Assembly: GCF_013114625.1 (NCBI RefSeq)
Contig: NZ_VTXD01000027.1
Span: forward strand, 1-64,000
Length of the DNA stretch: 64,000 nt
Direction of reading: 5' to 3'
Source of the DNA: Vibrio sp. 99-70-13A1
GTDB lineage: Bacteria > Pseudomonadota > Gammaproteobacteria > Enterobacterales > Vibrionaceae
Part shown: positions 51,098 through 59,399 of the stretch, one piece after another
Numbering within the stretch: position 1 is the stretch's first letter
How the letters are laid out: every line of letters starts with the position of its first letter
Made by a program: the position numbers and the translations under genes
Notes under the pieces: model-generated
Database searches by the model: none
Seen by the model: only the letters and a program-made list of their open reading frames with translations
What the model was told of the DNA's origin: nothing

Positions 51098-51646
51098 TTA
51101 TTTGCTCCACGCAAACTGTTCAAATACTTTATCTACTGGTGTTTTCGCTACGTGGTTTACATAGTTACTGATCACTTTTTGCGACAGGCCAAGAATCACT
51201 TCTAATACTTGTTGCTGACCGTACCCTGCTGCAAAAAATGCTTCCATTTCACTGTCTGCCACATTGCCGCGATTACGAACCATGCTTAACGTAAAGTCAT
51301 GCAGTGCTTGTAGCTTTTCAGTTGGCATAGCCTCTTGGTTACGTAGCGCTTCCGTTAATGCTGGGTCCACTTTCATTGAATGTGCGATACCCGTATGAGC
51401 TGGAACACAGTACGTACACTCGTGTTCAACGTTAATGGTTTGCCATACCACGGTGAGCTCTTCAGCATCAAAAGACGAGTCATTAAATTGTTGGTGTAAT
51501 TGAGTGTACGCTTTCAAAGTATTTGGTGATTCAGCCATAACACTATACAAACCAGGAACCACGCCCATCTGCTTTTTGGCACCTTCTAGAATACTTTTGC
51601 TTTGCTCTGGTGCGCTTTCTACTGAATGTTTGATGAAGTTAGTCAT
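51098..51646 (-). CDS. carboxymuconolactone decarboxylase/AhpD-family protein
   Basis: Helical protein of 182 residues with the AhpD-like active-site arrangement EHECTYCVPAHT (Glu, CxxC and His, about residues 74-85), indicating a peroxidase or disulfide-exchange reaction. Proteins of this class are frequently controlled by a TetR repressor. Upstream are two TetR-type palindromes and what looks like a truncated tetR. Confidence 0.88.
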   Translation of the reverse strand: MTNFIKHSVESAPEQSKSILEGAKKQMGVVPGLYSVMAESPNTLKAYTQLHQQFNDSSFDAEELTVVWQTINVEHECTYCVPAHTGIAHSMKVDPALTEALRNQEAMPTEKLQALHDFTLSMVRNRGNVADSEMEAFFAAGYGQQQVLEVILGLSQKVISNYVNHVAKTPVDKVFEQFAWSK

Positions 51647-51740
51647 GATAAATATCCTGTCGATTCTTAAATAATTGAGTTCAAAAACGGAGGCGTTTAC
51701 TGGTTGGTCTCCGTTGGTGTGGAAGTAATATATTCAATCG

Positions 51741-51754
51741 TGAACAGTTGTTCA
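51741..51754. promoter_or_regulatory. TetR-type palindrome 1
   Basis: TGAACAGTTGTTCA: perfect 5-bp arms with a 4-bp centre, upstream of the AhpD-like gene. Confidence 0.65.
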
Positions 51755-51763
51755 AGTATTATT

Positions 51764-51779
51764 TTGAACAATCGTTCAA
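51764..51779. promoter_or_regulatory. TetR-type palindrome 2
   Basis: TTGAACAATCGTTCAA: perfect 6-bp arms with a 4-bp centre. Its centre is 24 bp from that of palindrome 1, with the same TGAAC/GTTCA core. Confidence 0.7.
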
Positions 51780-51842
51780 AATAATTAATTTACTTTATTA
51801 CAGCACCTAGAAAAAAGCATAAGAAAGGCATAAAACAGAAAG

Positions 51843-51912
51843 ATGGATACACAAAGCAAAACAAGAAGAAACAGCAGCAGACAGAATTATGGAGTATGTA
51901 GAAAAAAACGGC
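51843..51912 (+). pseudogene. possible frameshifted stub of a TetR-family regulator
   Basis: From ATG 51843 the frame reads MDTQSKTR. After a one-base shift at 51865-51868 it continues ETAADRIMEYVEKNG before a TGA inside a terminator stem. Joined, this looks like the first helix of a TetR regulator (compare the usual RExILDxxxxLxxxxG pattern). It sits divergent from the AhpD-like gene with two TetR-type palindromes in between, exactly where a tetR gene would be. Everything after the first helix is missing. It is short, so chance similarity cannot be excluded. Confidence 0.42.
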
Positions 51913-51931
51913 TGAGCAGTAATGCTCAGCC
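51902..51931 (-). terminator. terminator of the SSS symporter gene
   Basis: A perfect 9-bp stem, GGCTGAGCA (51910-51918) with TGCTCAGCC (51923-51931), has a GTAA loop. Read leftward it is followed by seven T. Confidence 0.9.
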
Positions 51932-51975
51932 ATTTGAATTATCGTTCTCTTTTGTCGAGTTTTATTGAGGGGGAG

Positions 51976-53754
51976 TTAAATTTTCAAGTCGTCCTCTTTC
52001 GCATCTTCCACCGAGTCATCCACAGCTTTCACCAGCATCAGACCAACGATAAACACGATACCGCCACACAGTACGAACATCATTCTTCCCCAGAATGGGT
52101 TCGGTAGAGCAAACATCGCCATTACTGCCACACCAGACACTGCAATCAGTGAACCCAACATGTGGCGTTGTTTGTTATCCAGTTTCTTCTGCGCGGTTGA
52201 TTCAGAAACCAATGGCGTCGCAAGGTTGTTGAAGAAGGTATCAACATCTTTCTGACGAGACGCTTCTAGTGGTTTGTAGAACATTGTCGACAGAATGAAG
52301 AAGCCGCCTGTAAACGTTAAGTGCGCAATCAGGCCTACTGCAACTTTCAAGTCAGACCATTCACGGCCTGTTAGCGGCTCTAGGTTGAACCAGTTTTGTA
52401 GCATTTCAGCGGTAATCACGAAGCCTACGATGTAAGACACAATCGCGCCAACCACTAACGTGCCCCAACCTGCCCAGTCCGGAGTCTTCTTAATGAAAAA
52501 ACCACAGAATGCTGGAATCGTCATTGGGAAACCAATTAATGCACCAACGTACATCATGGTGTCGAACAAGCTCAAACCTTTCAGCGAGTTGATAAACAGT
52601 GCGATAAGGATGATAGCGATGCCAAAGACCGAAGACATCAACTTAGACACAACCATCAACTCTTTCTCTGTCGCGTTTGGACGAAGAATCGGTTGGTAGA
52701 AGTTGATAACAAAGATACCTGAGTTACGGTTTAAACCTGAGTCCATTGAAGACATGGTTGCCGCAAACATCGCTGCAATTAGAAGCCCCACCATACCTGC
52801 TGGCATGTATTGCTCTACGAAGTATAAGTAAGCGAAGTCGCCCGCTTTAGAACCTGCATCTGGGTAATGCGCCGCAAGGTCAATGCCTTGTCCAGCGACA
52901 AACCAAGGTGGCATGAACCAAATGATTGGACCGATGGTCATCAGAATACATGCTAACAGAGCCGCTTTCTTCGCGTTCTTTGAGTCTTTTGCCGCTAGGT
53001 AACGGTAAGAGTTCAACATGTTGTTGGTAATACTGAACTGCTTGAAGAAGATGAAGAATGCCCAAATTCCGAAGATGCTTACGTAGTTCAGATTGTTACC
53101 AGAAACAAATGACGCGCCTTCAGCTACTGGGAAGTCGTTGATGATTTCAGTAACGCCGCCACCCTGCACGATTGCCACCGCAGCACACGTTACCGTTACC
53201 GCCATGATGATAACCATCTGCATGAAGTCAGACGCGATAACCGCCCATGAACCGCCTGTCACCGACATCACAAGTACAACAAGACCAGTTAGAACGATGG
53301 TTGTCGTCATATCGAAGCCAAAGATGCCCGATGCGATAATCGCTAAGCCATTTAGCCAAATACCCGCAGAAACAATACTGTTCGGCATGCCAGACCAAGT
53401 AAACACTTGCTCGTTGAAGCTACCAAAGCGCATACGAATTGCGTCAATTGGCGTGACTACACGCAGTTGACGGAATTTCGGAGCGAAGTACAGGTAGTTC
53501 ATCAGGTAACCAAAGGCGTTCGCTAAGAAAATAACCGCGACAGCCATACCATCGGCATACGCTTTACCTGCTGCGCCAGTGAAGGTCCAAGCACTGAACT
53601 GAGTCATAAACGCAGTCGCGCCAACCATCCACCAAAGCATGTTACCGCCCCCGCGGAAATAATCACTGGTTGTACTGGTGAACGTTCTAAACATCCAACC
53701 TATTGCGATAAGGAAAAGGAAATAAATTCCTACGATCAGAGTATTGAGTTCCAT
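51976..53754 (-). CDS. sodium:solute symporter (SSS family)
   Basis: Membrane protein of 592 residues with about 14 spans and an SSS core: FRGGGNMLWWMVGATAFMTQFSAWTFTG near residue 33, VTGGSWAVIASDFMQM near 165 and AAMFAATMSSMDSGLNRNS near 332 (sodium-site serines). The C-terminal part has extra spans and a cytosolic stretch (about 490-535). The length and pattern fit the long vibrio symporters that take up sugars or uronate monomers, but the substrate is not evident. It is monocistronic. Confidence 0.88.
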   Translation of the reverse strand: MELNTLIVGIYFLFLIAIGWMFRTFTSTTSDYFRGGGNMLWWMVGATAFMTQFSAWTFTGAAGKAYADGMAVAVIFLANAFGYLMNYLYFAPKFRQLRVVTPIDAIRMRFGSFNEQVFTWSGMPNSIVSAGIWLNGLAIIASGIFGFDMTTTIVLTGLVVLVMSVTGGSWAVIASDFMQMVIIMAVTVTCAAVAIVQGGGVTEIINDFPVAEGASFVSGNNLNYVSIFGIWAFFIFFKQFSITNNMLNSYRYLAAKDSKNAKKAALLACILMTIGPIIWFMPPWFVAGQGIDLAAHYPDAGSKAGDFAYLYFVEQYMPAGMVGLLIAAMFAATMSSMDSGLNRNSGIFVINFYQPILRPNATEKELMVVSKLMSSVFGIAIILIALFINSLKGLSLFDTMMYVGALIGFPMTIPAFCGFFIKKTPDWAGWGTLVVGAIVSYIVGFVITAEMLQNWFNLEPLTGREWSDLKVAVGLIAHLTFTGGFFILSTMFYKPLEASRQKDVDTFFNNLATPLVSESTAQKKLDNKQRHMLGSLIAVSGVAVMAMFALPNPFWGRMMFVLCGGIVFIVGLMLVKAVDDSVEDAKEDDLKI

Positions 53755-54404
53755 GTATAAGTCTTCTTTATTATTAATATCTGAAGAGCATATTATCCGT
53801 AGAAAATTTTAATTTGTAGTATTATAGGTCAATAGTGTGATGCGTTATATAAACATAGAAATTTGATTTTCTATCATTGCATTTAATCCGTGTCATTTAA
53901 AATAACCATGACAAAACATAAATAATAAAATCAAATACTTAAATAATATCAACACTATTTAATTCACGATTGATTAATGTATTTAATCGTATCGATAATA
54001 TTTATTTAATTTACAAAAATTAAATTTAACGGATATAGAAATACTGTTTAAATTTTATATATTGTCGATTAAACAAGTGATAATAAATCCGATTATTATC
54101 GTTTTTTGTCTAGTTTCTTTTATCTTTTAAGAAAGCACTTCATTACCCTTATTCATAAGCTTCTGTGTCTTTACTTTTTCTTCTTACTTCTTACTTCTTA
54201 CTTTCTAGGTTTCTGTTCAATCCTGGCAATTATTACTTATATGTAATAATCATTTTCAATTTTGAGGGATTATCAAATTAATACAAAACTCTATACTAGC
54301 CCCAACAAAACGAGAGAGCGGAAACAATTAAGCTCAACTACTCTTAACGGGTTGAAGCTAATTGCACAGTTATCCGCTGTACTGATATATATAGGAAGCA
54401 TCCA
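53755..54404. other. AT-rich intergenic region between the symporter and adhC
   Basis: 650 bp, very AT-rich, with both divergent promoters. It contains three copies of TTCTTAC (54181-54201). A possible TATACT -10 lies near 54292. No coding frame or RNA gene is convincing. Confidence 0.55.
54181..54201. repeat. three tandem copies of TTCTTAC
   Basis: A 7-bp unit is repeated three times in the long adhC upstream region. Confidence 0.92.
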
Positions 54405-55553
54405 ATGACAATCGAAATTAAACCTGGTCAAACGCATATTAAATCTAAAGCTATGGTTGCTTGGGCGGCCGGTGAAGCTCTTAAAATGGAAGAAGTTGAC
54501 GTTCAACTTCCTAAAGCTGGTGAAGTTCTTGTTCGTATCGTCGCGACTGGCGTATGTCACACTGACGCATTCACATTATCAGGTGACGATCCAGAAGGTA
54601 TCTTCCCATCAATCCTAGGTCACGAAGGTGGCGGTATTGTTGAAATGATAGGCGAAGGCGTAACAAGCGTTGAAATTGGCGACCATGTTATCCCTCTTTA
54701 CACCGCTGAATGTGGTGAATGTAAATTCTGTAAGTCTGGCAAAACAAACCTTTGCCAAGCAGTACGTGAAACTCAAGGTAAAGGCTTAATGCCAGATGGA
54801 ACGAGCCGTTTCTCAATCAATGGCGAAACAATTTTCCATTACATGGGCTGCTCGACTTTCTCTGAGTACACAGTACTTCCAGAAATCTCGTTAGCAAAAG
54901 TATCTAAAGACGCACCACTTGAAGAAGTTTGTCTTCTTGGTTGTGGTGTAACTACAGGAATGGGCGCGGTACTAAATACAGCTAAAGTAGAAAAAGGCGA
55001 CAACGTTGCTGTATTCGGCCTTGGTGGTATCGGTCTTTCTGCAATCATTGGTGCTCGCATAGCTGGTGCAGACCGCATCATCGGTGTTGATATCAACGAA
55101 AGCAAATTCGAGCTAGCAAAACAGCTTGGTGCGACTGACTGCATCAACCCAACGAAATTCGACAAGCCGATTCAAGAAGTGATTGTTGAGATGACAGACG
55201 GCGGTGTTGAGTACTCTTTCGAGTGTATTGGTAACGTAAATGTAATGCGCCAAGCACTTGAATGCTGTCACAAAGGTTGGGGCGAATCAGTGATCATCGG
55301 TGTTGCTGGTGCTGGTCAAGAGATCGCAACTCGTCCATTCCAACTAGTGACTGGGCGTGTATGGCGTGGTTCTGCTTTCGGTGGTGTTAAAGGTCGCTCT
55401 GAGCTTCCAGAAATCGTAAACCGTTACATGGCGGGTGAGTTTGGCTTACAAGAGTTCATTACTCACACTATGGGTCTGCAAGACGTAAATGAAGCGTTCG
55501 ACCTAATGCACAAAGGTGAGTCTATCCGTACTGTTCTACACATGGATAAATAG
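54405..55553 (+). CDS. adhC: S-(hydroxymethyl)glutathione dehydrogenase / class III alcohol dehydrogenase
   Basis: Enzyme of 382 residues that oxidises the glutathione adduct of formaldehyde, and also reduces S-nitrosoglutathione. Catalytic zinc ligands are in GVCHTD, GHEGGG and the later LLGCGVTTG cysteine; structural zinc cysteines are in CGECKFCKSGKTNLC; the NAD loop is GLGGIGLS near 202. The length matches the FrmA/AdhC family. The next gene encodes the partner hydrolase, 147 bp downstream. Codon use is biased, suggesting strong expression. Confidence 0.96.
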   Translation: MTIEIKPGQTHIKSKAMVAWAAGEALKMEEVDVQLPKAGEVLVRIVATGVCHTDAFTLSGDDPEGIFPSILGHEGGGIVEMIGEGVTSVEIGDHVIPLYTAECGECKFCKSGKTNLCQAVRETQGKGLMPDGTSRFSINGETIFHYMGCSTFSEYTVLPEISLAKVSKDAPLEEVCLLGCGVTTGMGAVLNTAKVEKGDNVAVFGLGGIGLSAIIGARIAGADRIIGVDINESKFELAKQLGATDCINPTKFDKPIQEVIVEMTDGGVEYSFECIGNVNVMRQALECCHKGWGESVIIGVAGAGQEIATRPFQLVTGRVWRGSAFGGVKGRSELPEIVNRYMAGEFGLQEFITHTMGLQDVNEAFDLMHKGESIRTVLHMDK

Positions 55554-55647
55554 TCTAAACAGGTTTAAGTAACATAAGCTTAGCTAAGTCACTCAAGCAG
55601 AAGTCAGTGACCTAGATATAGGCAAACAACCTAACTTCGCTTTACCT

Positions 55648-55677
55648 AATAGCCGTTCTTCTCTAAGAGCGGCTATT
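55648..55677 (+). other. intercistronic hairpin between adhC and fghA
   Basis: A stem of about 13 bp with one mismatch (AATAGCCG-TCTT against AAGA-CGGCTATT) and a CTCT loop, without a T-run. It may stabilise the adhC transcript end or attenuate fghA. Confidence 0.6.
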
Positions 55678-55700
55678 CCAATATCAAAGGCTTAATCATC

Positions 55701-56540
55701 ATGTCTATCGAAAATATCAGCCAAGCAAAAGTTGCCGACGGTTGGCACAAACAATACAGCCACCACTCTGCCACTCTTAACTGCAATATGCGTTTTGCAA
55801 TTTTTTTACCGCCTAATGCAAGCAAAGAAAATCCAGTACCCGTTTTATACTGGCTGTCTGGTTTAACCTGCACAGATGAAAATTTTATGCAGAAGGCCAA
55901 TGCTTTCAAAGCGGCTGCCGAGCAAGGTATTGCGATAGTCGCGCCAGACACTAGCCCTCGCGGTGAAAATGTGCCAAATGATGAAAGTTACGATATGGGT
56001 CAAGGGGCGGGTTTTTACCTAAACGCAACTCAAGCACCGTGGAATGATCACTACCATATGTATGACTACATCGTGACAGAACTTCCAGCGTTAATTGAAG
56101 CTTACTTTCCAGTAACGGCTATCAAGTCTATTTCAGGACACAGCATGGGTGGGCACGGCGCATTGACCATCGGTATCAAAAATTCGGATAGCTATCGTTC
56201 TATTTCAGCATTCAGCCCGATCAGTAACCCAATGCAATGCCCTTGGGGGCAAAAAGCGTTCAGCCAATATCTAGGCAGTGACATTGAGTCTTGGAAGCAG
56301 TATGACGCTTCAGAATTGATGAAAGAACATAGCATTGAACTTCCAATTTTAGTTGACCAAGGTGAAGCGGATAACTTCTTAATAGAGCAGCTAAAACCAG
56401 AGCAATTGATAGAAGCGGCCAAAGTGAACAATACAGATTTAGAAGTACGTATGCAGCCTGGTTATGACCACAGCTATTTCTTTATCTCTACCTTCATCAG
56501 CGATCATATTGAGTTCCACGCCGCCTACTTAAACAAGTAA
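55701..56540 (+). CDS. fghA: S-formylglutathione hydrolase
   Basis: Esterase D-type alpha/beta hydrolase of 279 residues that releases formate and glutathione from S-formylglutathione. Nucleophile serine is in SGHSMGGHGAL (about residue 149); acid and base are in LVDQGEADNFL and GYDHSYFF. The oxyanion region WLSGLTCTDENF near 53 is typical. Together with adhC it forms the glutathione-dependent formaldehyde detoxification pathway. ATG 55701 follows a weak ribosome binding site. Confidence 0.96.
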   Translation: MSIENISQAKVADGWHKQYSHHSATLNCNMRFAIFLPPNASKENPVPVLYWLSGLTCTDENFMQKANAFKAAAEQGIAIVAPDTSPRGENVPNDESYDMGQGAGFYLNATQAPWNDHYHMYDYIVTELPALIEAYFPVTAIKSISGHSMGGHGALTIGIKNSDSYRSISAFSPISNPMQCPWGQKAFSQYLGSDIESWKQYDASELMKEHSIELPILVDQGEADNFLIEQLKPEQLIEAAKVNNTDLEVRMQPGYDHSYFFISTFISDHIEFHAAYLNK

Positions 56541-56633
56541 GCTTGGAATAAAAACCTGTTACCATAGCAACCTTATTTTTATTGATGTTACTGTCACCCT
56601 ATTAGTAATGGTTGCTATACAGCAAGGTTTGCA

Positions 56634-57053
56634 ATGAATACAAAACTCGCACTAAAAACGGCAAAAGTTCTTTTCTTCGTTGTCGTATTACTCAGTGGTT
56701 TATTTACCGCTTGGCTGTTTATCCCTACCCCTTCAATTTTGGATAAACAAGTACTCGACGTACCTTTAACCAAGCCATTTAAGTTGGTTTCTTACCGAAA
56801 AAACCCAAACGATGCCAGCATGCCATTTACTTACCATTACTACGTGGTTTCCGACGTGAGTGATATTAAAGAAATGGAACCTTTCCTTATCACCACGGAT
56901 AAGTTTGCCAAACTGGGCGAATTCGATGAGAACACATTTTCACTCAGTGTTAACGGGAAAATAGAGCAGTACACGAATGATCTGTGGATTGAAAAATCCG
57001 ATGGAAAACTGCAACACTGGTATGTGAGTATTAATGCTCGTTACATTAGGTAA
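56634..57053 (+). CDS. single-span membrane protein of unknown function
   Basis: Protein of 139 residues with one N-terminal hydrophobic segment (about 11-31) and a soluble, probably periplasmic, domain of about 105 residues rich in aromatic residues and beta strands. I do not recognise the family. It lies 93 bp after fghA on the same strand, but a Fur-like site and separate spacing suggest the following CopD-like gene is a distinct unit. Confidence 0.65.
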   Translation: MNTKLALKTAKVLFFVVVLLSGLFTAWLFIPTPSILDKQVLDVPLTKPFKLVSYRKNPNDASMPFTYHYYVVSDVSDIKEMEPFLITTDKFAKLGEFDENTFSLSVNGKIEQYTNDLWIEKSDGKLQHWYVSINARYIR

Positions 57054-57142
57054 CCCACACTCGCGAGCCTGTCTATATATTCACGCACACAATACCAATC
57101 AATACTTTTATAAATAGCCAGTAAGTTTGACCTGGCTCATTT

Positions 57143-57161
57143 GGAAATGATTCTCATTAGT
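57143..57161. promoter_or_regulatory. Fur-box-like site
   Basis: GGAAATGATTCTCATTAGT agrees with the 19-bp Fur consensus at about 13 positions and contains the ATGATTCTCAT core common in functional Fur boxes. It is centred 46 bp upstream of the CopD-like start. Confidence 0.5.
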
Positions 57162-57197
57162 ATAAGGTGAGTTATCATTTCCTAAAGTGAGTTAACT

Positions 57198-57641
57198 ATG
57201 TTTGGAATATTGCTATTACTGCACGTATTGGGCGCCACCATTTGGACTGGTGGGCATATCGTACTTTCAGTTGTCGTACTGCCCCGAGTACTCAAAGAGC
57301 GGTCACCAGAAGAATTACTCAAGTTTGAATCTGTCTATGAAAAAATTGGGATGCCAGCACTCGTGACCCAAATCGTCACAGGCATAATGCTCGCCTTTCA
57401 TATGTTGCCAGACTTTACTCAATGGACAGATTTTTCGAACCCCATCACTCACGTACTTTGGCTTAAATTTTCTCTTTTGTTCATCACTTTTTGCTTTGCC
57501 TTAAACGCGAGATTTAGAGTCATACCCAACTTATCACCTGACACTCTCAAAACCATGGCTTGGCATATTATTCCCGTTACCATTTTATCGATTTGCTTTG
57601 TCATAGTAGGCGTTTCGTTTCGCACAGGTTGGTTCTACTGA
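57198..57641 (+). CDS. CopD-like four-helix membrane protein
   Basis: Membrane protein of 147 residues with four spans. HVLGATIWTGGHIVLSVVVLPR is in the first (about residues 9-30), with further conserved histidines in AFHMLPD, NPITHVLWLKF and MAWHIIPV. Intramembrane histidines suggest haem or copper ligation, as in the CopD/DUF2269-like group. A Fur-like site upstream suggests iron-responsive control. Confidence 0.75.
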   Translation: MFGILLLLHVLGATIWTGGHIVLSVVVLPRVLKERSPEELLKFESVYEKIGMPALVTQIVTGIMLAFHMLPDFTQWTDFSNPITHVLWLKFSLLFITFCFALNARFRVIPNLSPDTLKTMAWHIIPVTILSICFVIVGVSFRTGWFY

Positions 57642-57666
57642 TTCACCTGAAGGCTAAACTCAATCA

Positions 57667-57749
57667 ACTAAGGGCTCTGCGAAATCAACTGGAGACTCTA
57701 CGAAATTAATAAAGGCTCCGGTAATTTAACTGAAAGTTCTAACAATTCA
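57667..57749. repeat. four degenerate copies of a unit of about 20 bp
   Basis: Units starting AACTAAGGGCTCT, AACTGGAGACTCT, AATAAAGGCTCC and AACTGAAAGTTCT follow one another between the CopD-like and HAD genes. Confidence 0.6.
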
Positions 57750-57818
57750 GTGATAGAAGATGAACTAGGCTTATGTAAGAATGCGGGCTTCACAGAATTT
57801 TGAGAAAGAAGTCGCCCC

Positions 57819-58472
57819 ATGAATTTCCAAGCAGCCATCTTTGATATGGATGGATTACTCCTCGACACCGAACGTGTTTGTATGCGTATTTTTGAAGAAG
57901 CGTGCCAAGCCCAAGGCGTCCCGTTTTTAAAAGACGTGTATCTCAACATTATTGGCTGTAATGCAAAAACGATTGAGCAAATTTTCCGTAATGGCTACGG
58001 CAAAGATCTCGATTACCCAGCGCTGAATAACGAGTGGCGCACTCGATACAGTGACATAGTCAAACACCAAGCGATTCCCGTAAAAGAAGGCGTTGTCGAG
58101 CTTCTTGAATGGCTCAAATCTAACAACATTCCTATCGCGGTAGCAACGTCTACACAGCTTGATCTTGCTGAGGTAAAGCTCAAATTGGCAGGGCTGGATT
58201 CCTACTTCACCTCTTTAAGTACTGGCTGCGAAGTTACCAATGGCAAACCTCACCCTGAAATCTATTTGCTGGCTGCTGAACGCCTTGGGATCGATCCAGA
58301 AAAATGCCTCGCATTTGAAGATTCAAACAATGGCACTCGCGCAGCCGTAGCTGCCAATATGATGACCTTCCAAGTCCCGGATTTAGTAAAGCCATGTAAT
58401 GAAGTCAAAGCTTTAGGTCATACGATATTGCCTTCGTTAACGGATACCTTAGAGTATTTAAAAAGCGCCTAA
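57819..58472 (+). CDS. HAD phosphatase, beta-phosphoglucomutase-like
   Basis: Protein of 217 residues. HAD motif I is FDMDGLLLDTE (about 8-18), motif II ATST near 110, motif III K in GKPHPEIY near 145 and motif IV AFEDSNNG near 168. The helical cap is inserted after motif I, as in phosphoglycolate phosphatase/beta-phosphoglucomutase relatives (YniC/GS1 group). The substrate is unknown. It is followed 29 bp later by a NUDIX gene, suggesting an operon. Confidence 0.9.
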   Translation: MNFQAAIFDMDGLLLDTERVCMRIFEEACQAQGVPFLKDVYLNIIGCNAKTIEQIFRNGYGKDLDYPALNNEWRTRYSDIVKHQAIPVKEGVVELLEWLKSNNIPIAVATSTQLDLAEVKLKLAGLDSYFTSLSTGCEVTNGKPHPEIYLLAAERLGIDPEKCLAFEDSNNGTRAAVAANMMTFQVPDLVKPCNEVKALGHTILPSLTDTLEYLKSA

Positions 58473-58501
58473 GCCTCATAAATAGAAGATAAGGAAAGTC
58501 A

Positions 58502-59245
58502 GTGGAATTCATTCTCGATAAATTTAACGGCATCATTATCGATGAGGAAAGCGTGCCAAACGACACTCATTTGTTCGAACAAGAACTGGCTGAAATCTTG
58601 CAGTTTTCATCTGACAACCACAAAGGGATCACTTGGCTTAGCTTGCCGATATCTCAATCCCAATTGATTCCTTTGGCGACTCAAGCTGGGTTTGTTTTTC
58701 ACAATTGTCTCGAAACTGAAATTACACTGATTCATAAATCCGACTCGGTCTCTTTTGTGCCTTTCATCCCTACTCACACTCTTGGGGCTGGCGCGTTAAT
58801 TACCAATGATAATCATGAACTTCTCATCATTAAAGAACACGGAATGACAGGTTATAAGCTGCCTGGTGGACACATTGAATTAGCAGAAAACATTGAAGAA
58901 TCCATCATTCGGGAAACACTGGAAGAAACTGGCGTGAAAGCCACATTTCAGTCGGTGGTAGGCATGACAACTAAGCACCCTTACCAATTTGGTAAATCGA
59001 ACTTGTACTTCATTTGCCACCTAACGGCAGACTCTCAAGACATCGACATTCAAGATACTCATGAAATCGCCGAAGCTAAGTGGATTTCAGTGAATGAGTT
59101 TATTGAAGACGAGAAGAACTTCCCATTTAACCGCCAAATGGTTCAGGCATTGGTCGGTAAAAAAGGCTTAGAGAAAGTTAAAGTCGAAGGGAATCACGGG
59201 CTTCATAAGAAGCAAGAAATCTTCTTTTCTCAAACCGACTTATAG
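58502..59245 (+). CDS. NUDIX hydrolase with N-terminal NUDT6-like domain
   Basis: Protein of 247 residues. An N-terminal alpha/beta domain (about 1-90, including ITWLSLPISQSQLIPLATQAGF) precedes the NUDIX fold. The NUDIX box GHIELAENIEESIIRETLEETGV fits Gx5Ex7REUxEExGU exactly (given in two parts: GHIELAE and RETLEETGV, about 123-145). The two-domain layout recalls NUDT6-like enzymes of unknown substrate. The start is GTG 58502 after AAGGAAAG. It is closed by a terminator. Confidence 0.88.
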   Translation: MEFILDKFNGIIIDEESVPNDTHLFEQELAEILQFSSDNHKGITWLSLPISQSQLIPLATQAGFVFHNCLETEITLIHKSDSVSFVPFIPTHTLGAGALITNDNHELLIIKEHGMTGYKLPGGHIELAENIEESIIRETLEETGVKATFQSVVGMTTKHPYQFGKSNLYFICHLTADSQDIDIQDTHEIAEAKWISVNEFIEDEKNFPFNRQMVQALVGKKGLEKVKVEGNHGLHKKQEIFFSQTDL

Positions 59246-59273
59246 TTCGAGCCTCCATTGTTATCTATAAAAG

Positions 59274-59307
59274 AAAAGCGCCACTTCATACGAATGTGGC
59301 GCTTTTA
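59274..59307. terminator. bidirectional terminator
   Basis: An 11-bp stem, AAAAGCGCCAC (59274-59284) with GTGGCGCTTTT (59296-59306), sits between the convergent NUDIX and aldehyde dehydrogenase genes. Confidence 0.88.
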
Positions 59308-59399
59308 GTTAGTTAAGCCAACTGTGTTGTTATTCTAGAGTTACCACCACTTCTTTTACAAAAAATGCGGTTAAAGCAACCAGTTATTAAAGCTGTTGG

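Noticed and set aside
54291..54560. 89-codon minus-strand frame at the start of adhC
   Set aside because: It is the complement of a highly conserved coding region with biased codons, a common source of spurious antisense frames.
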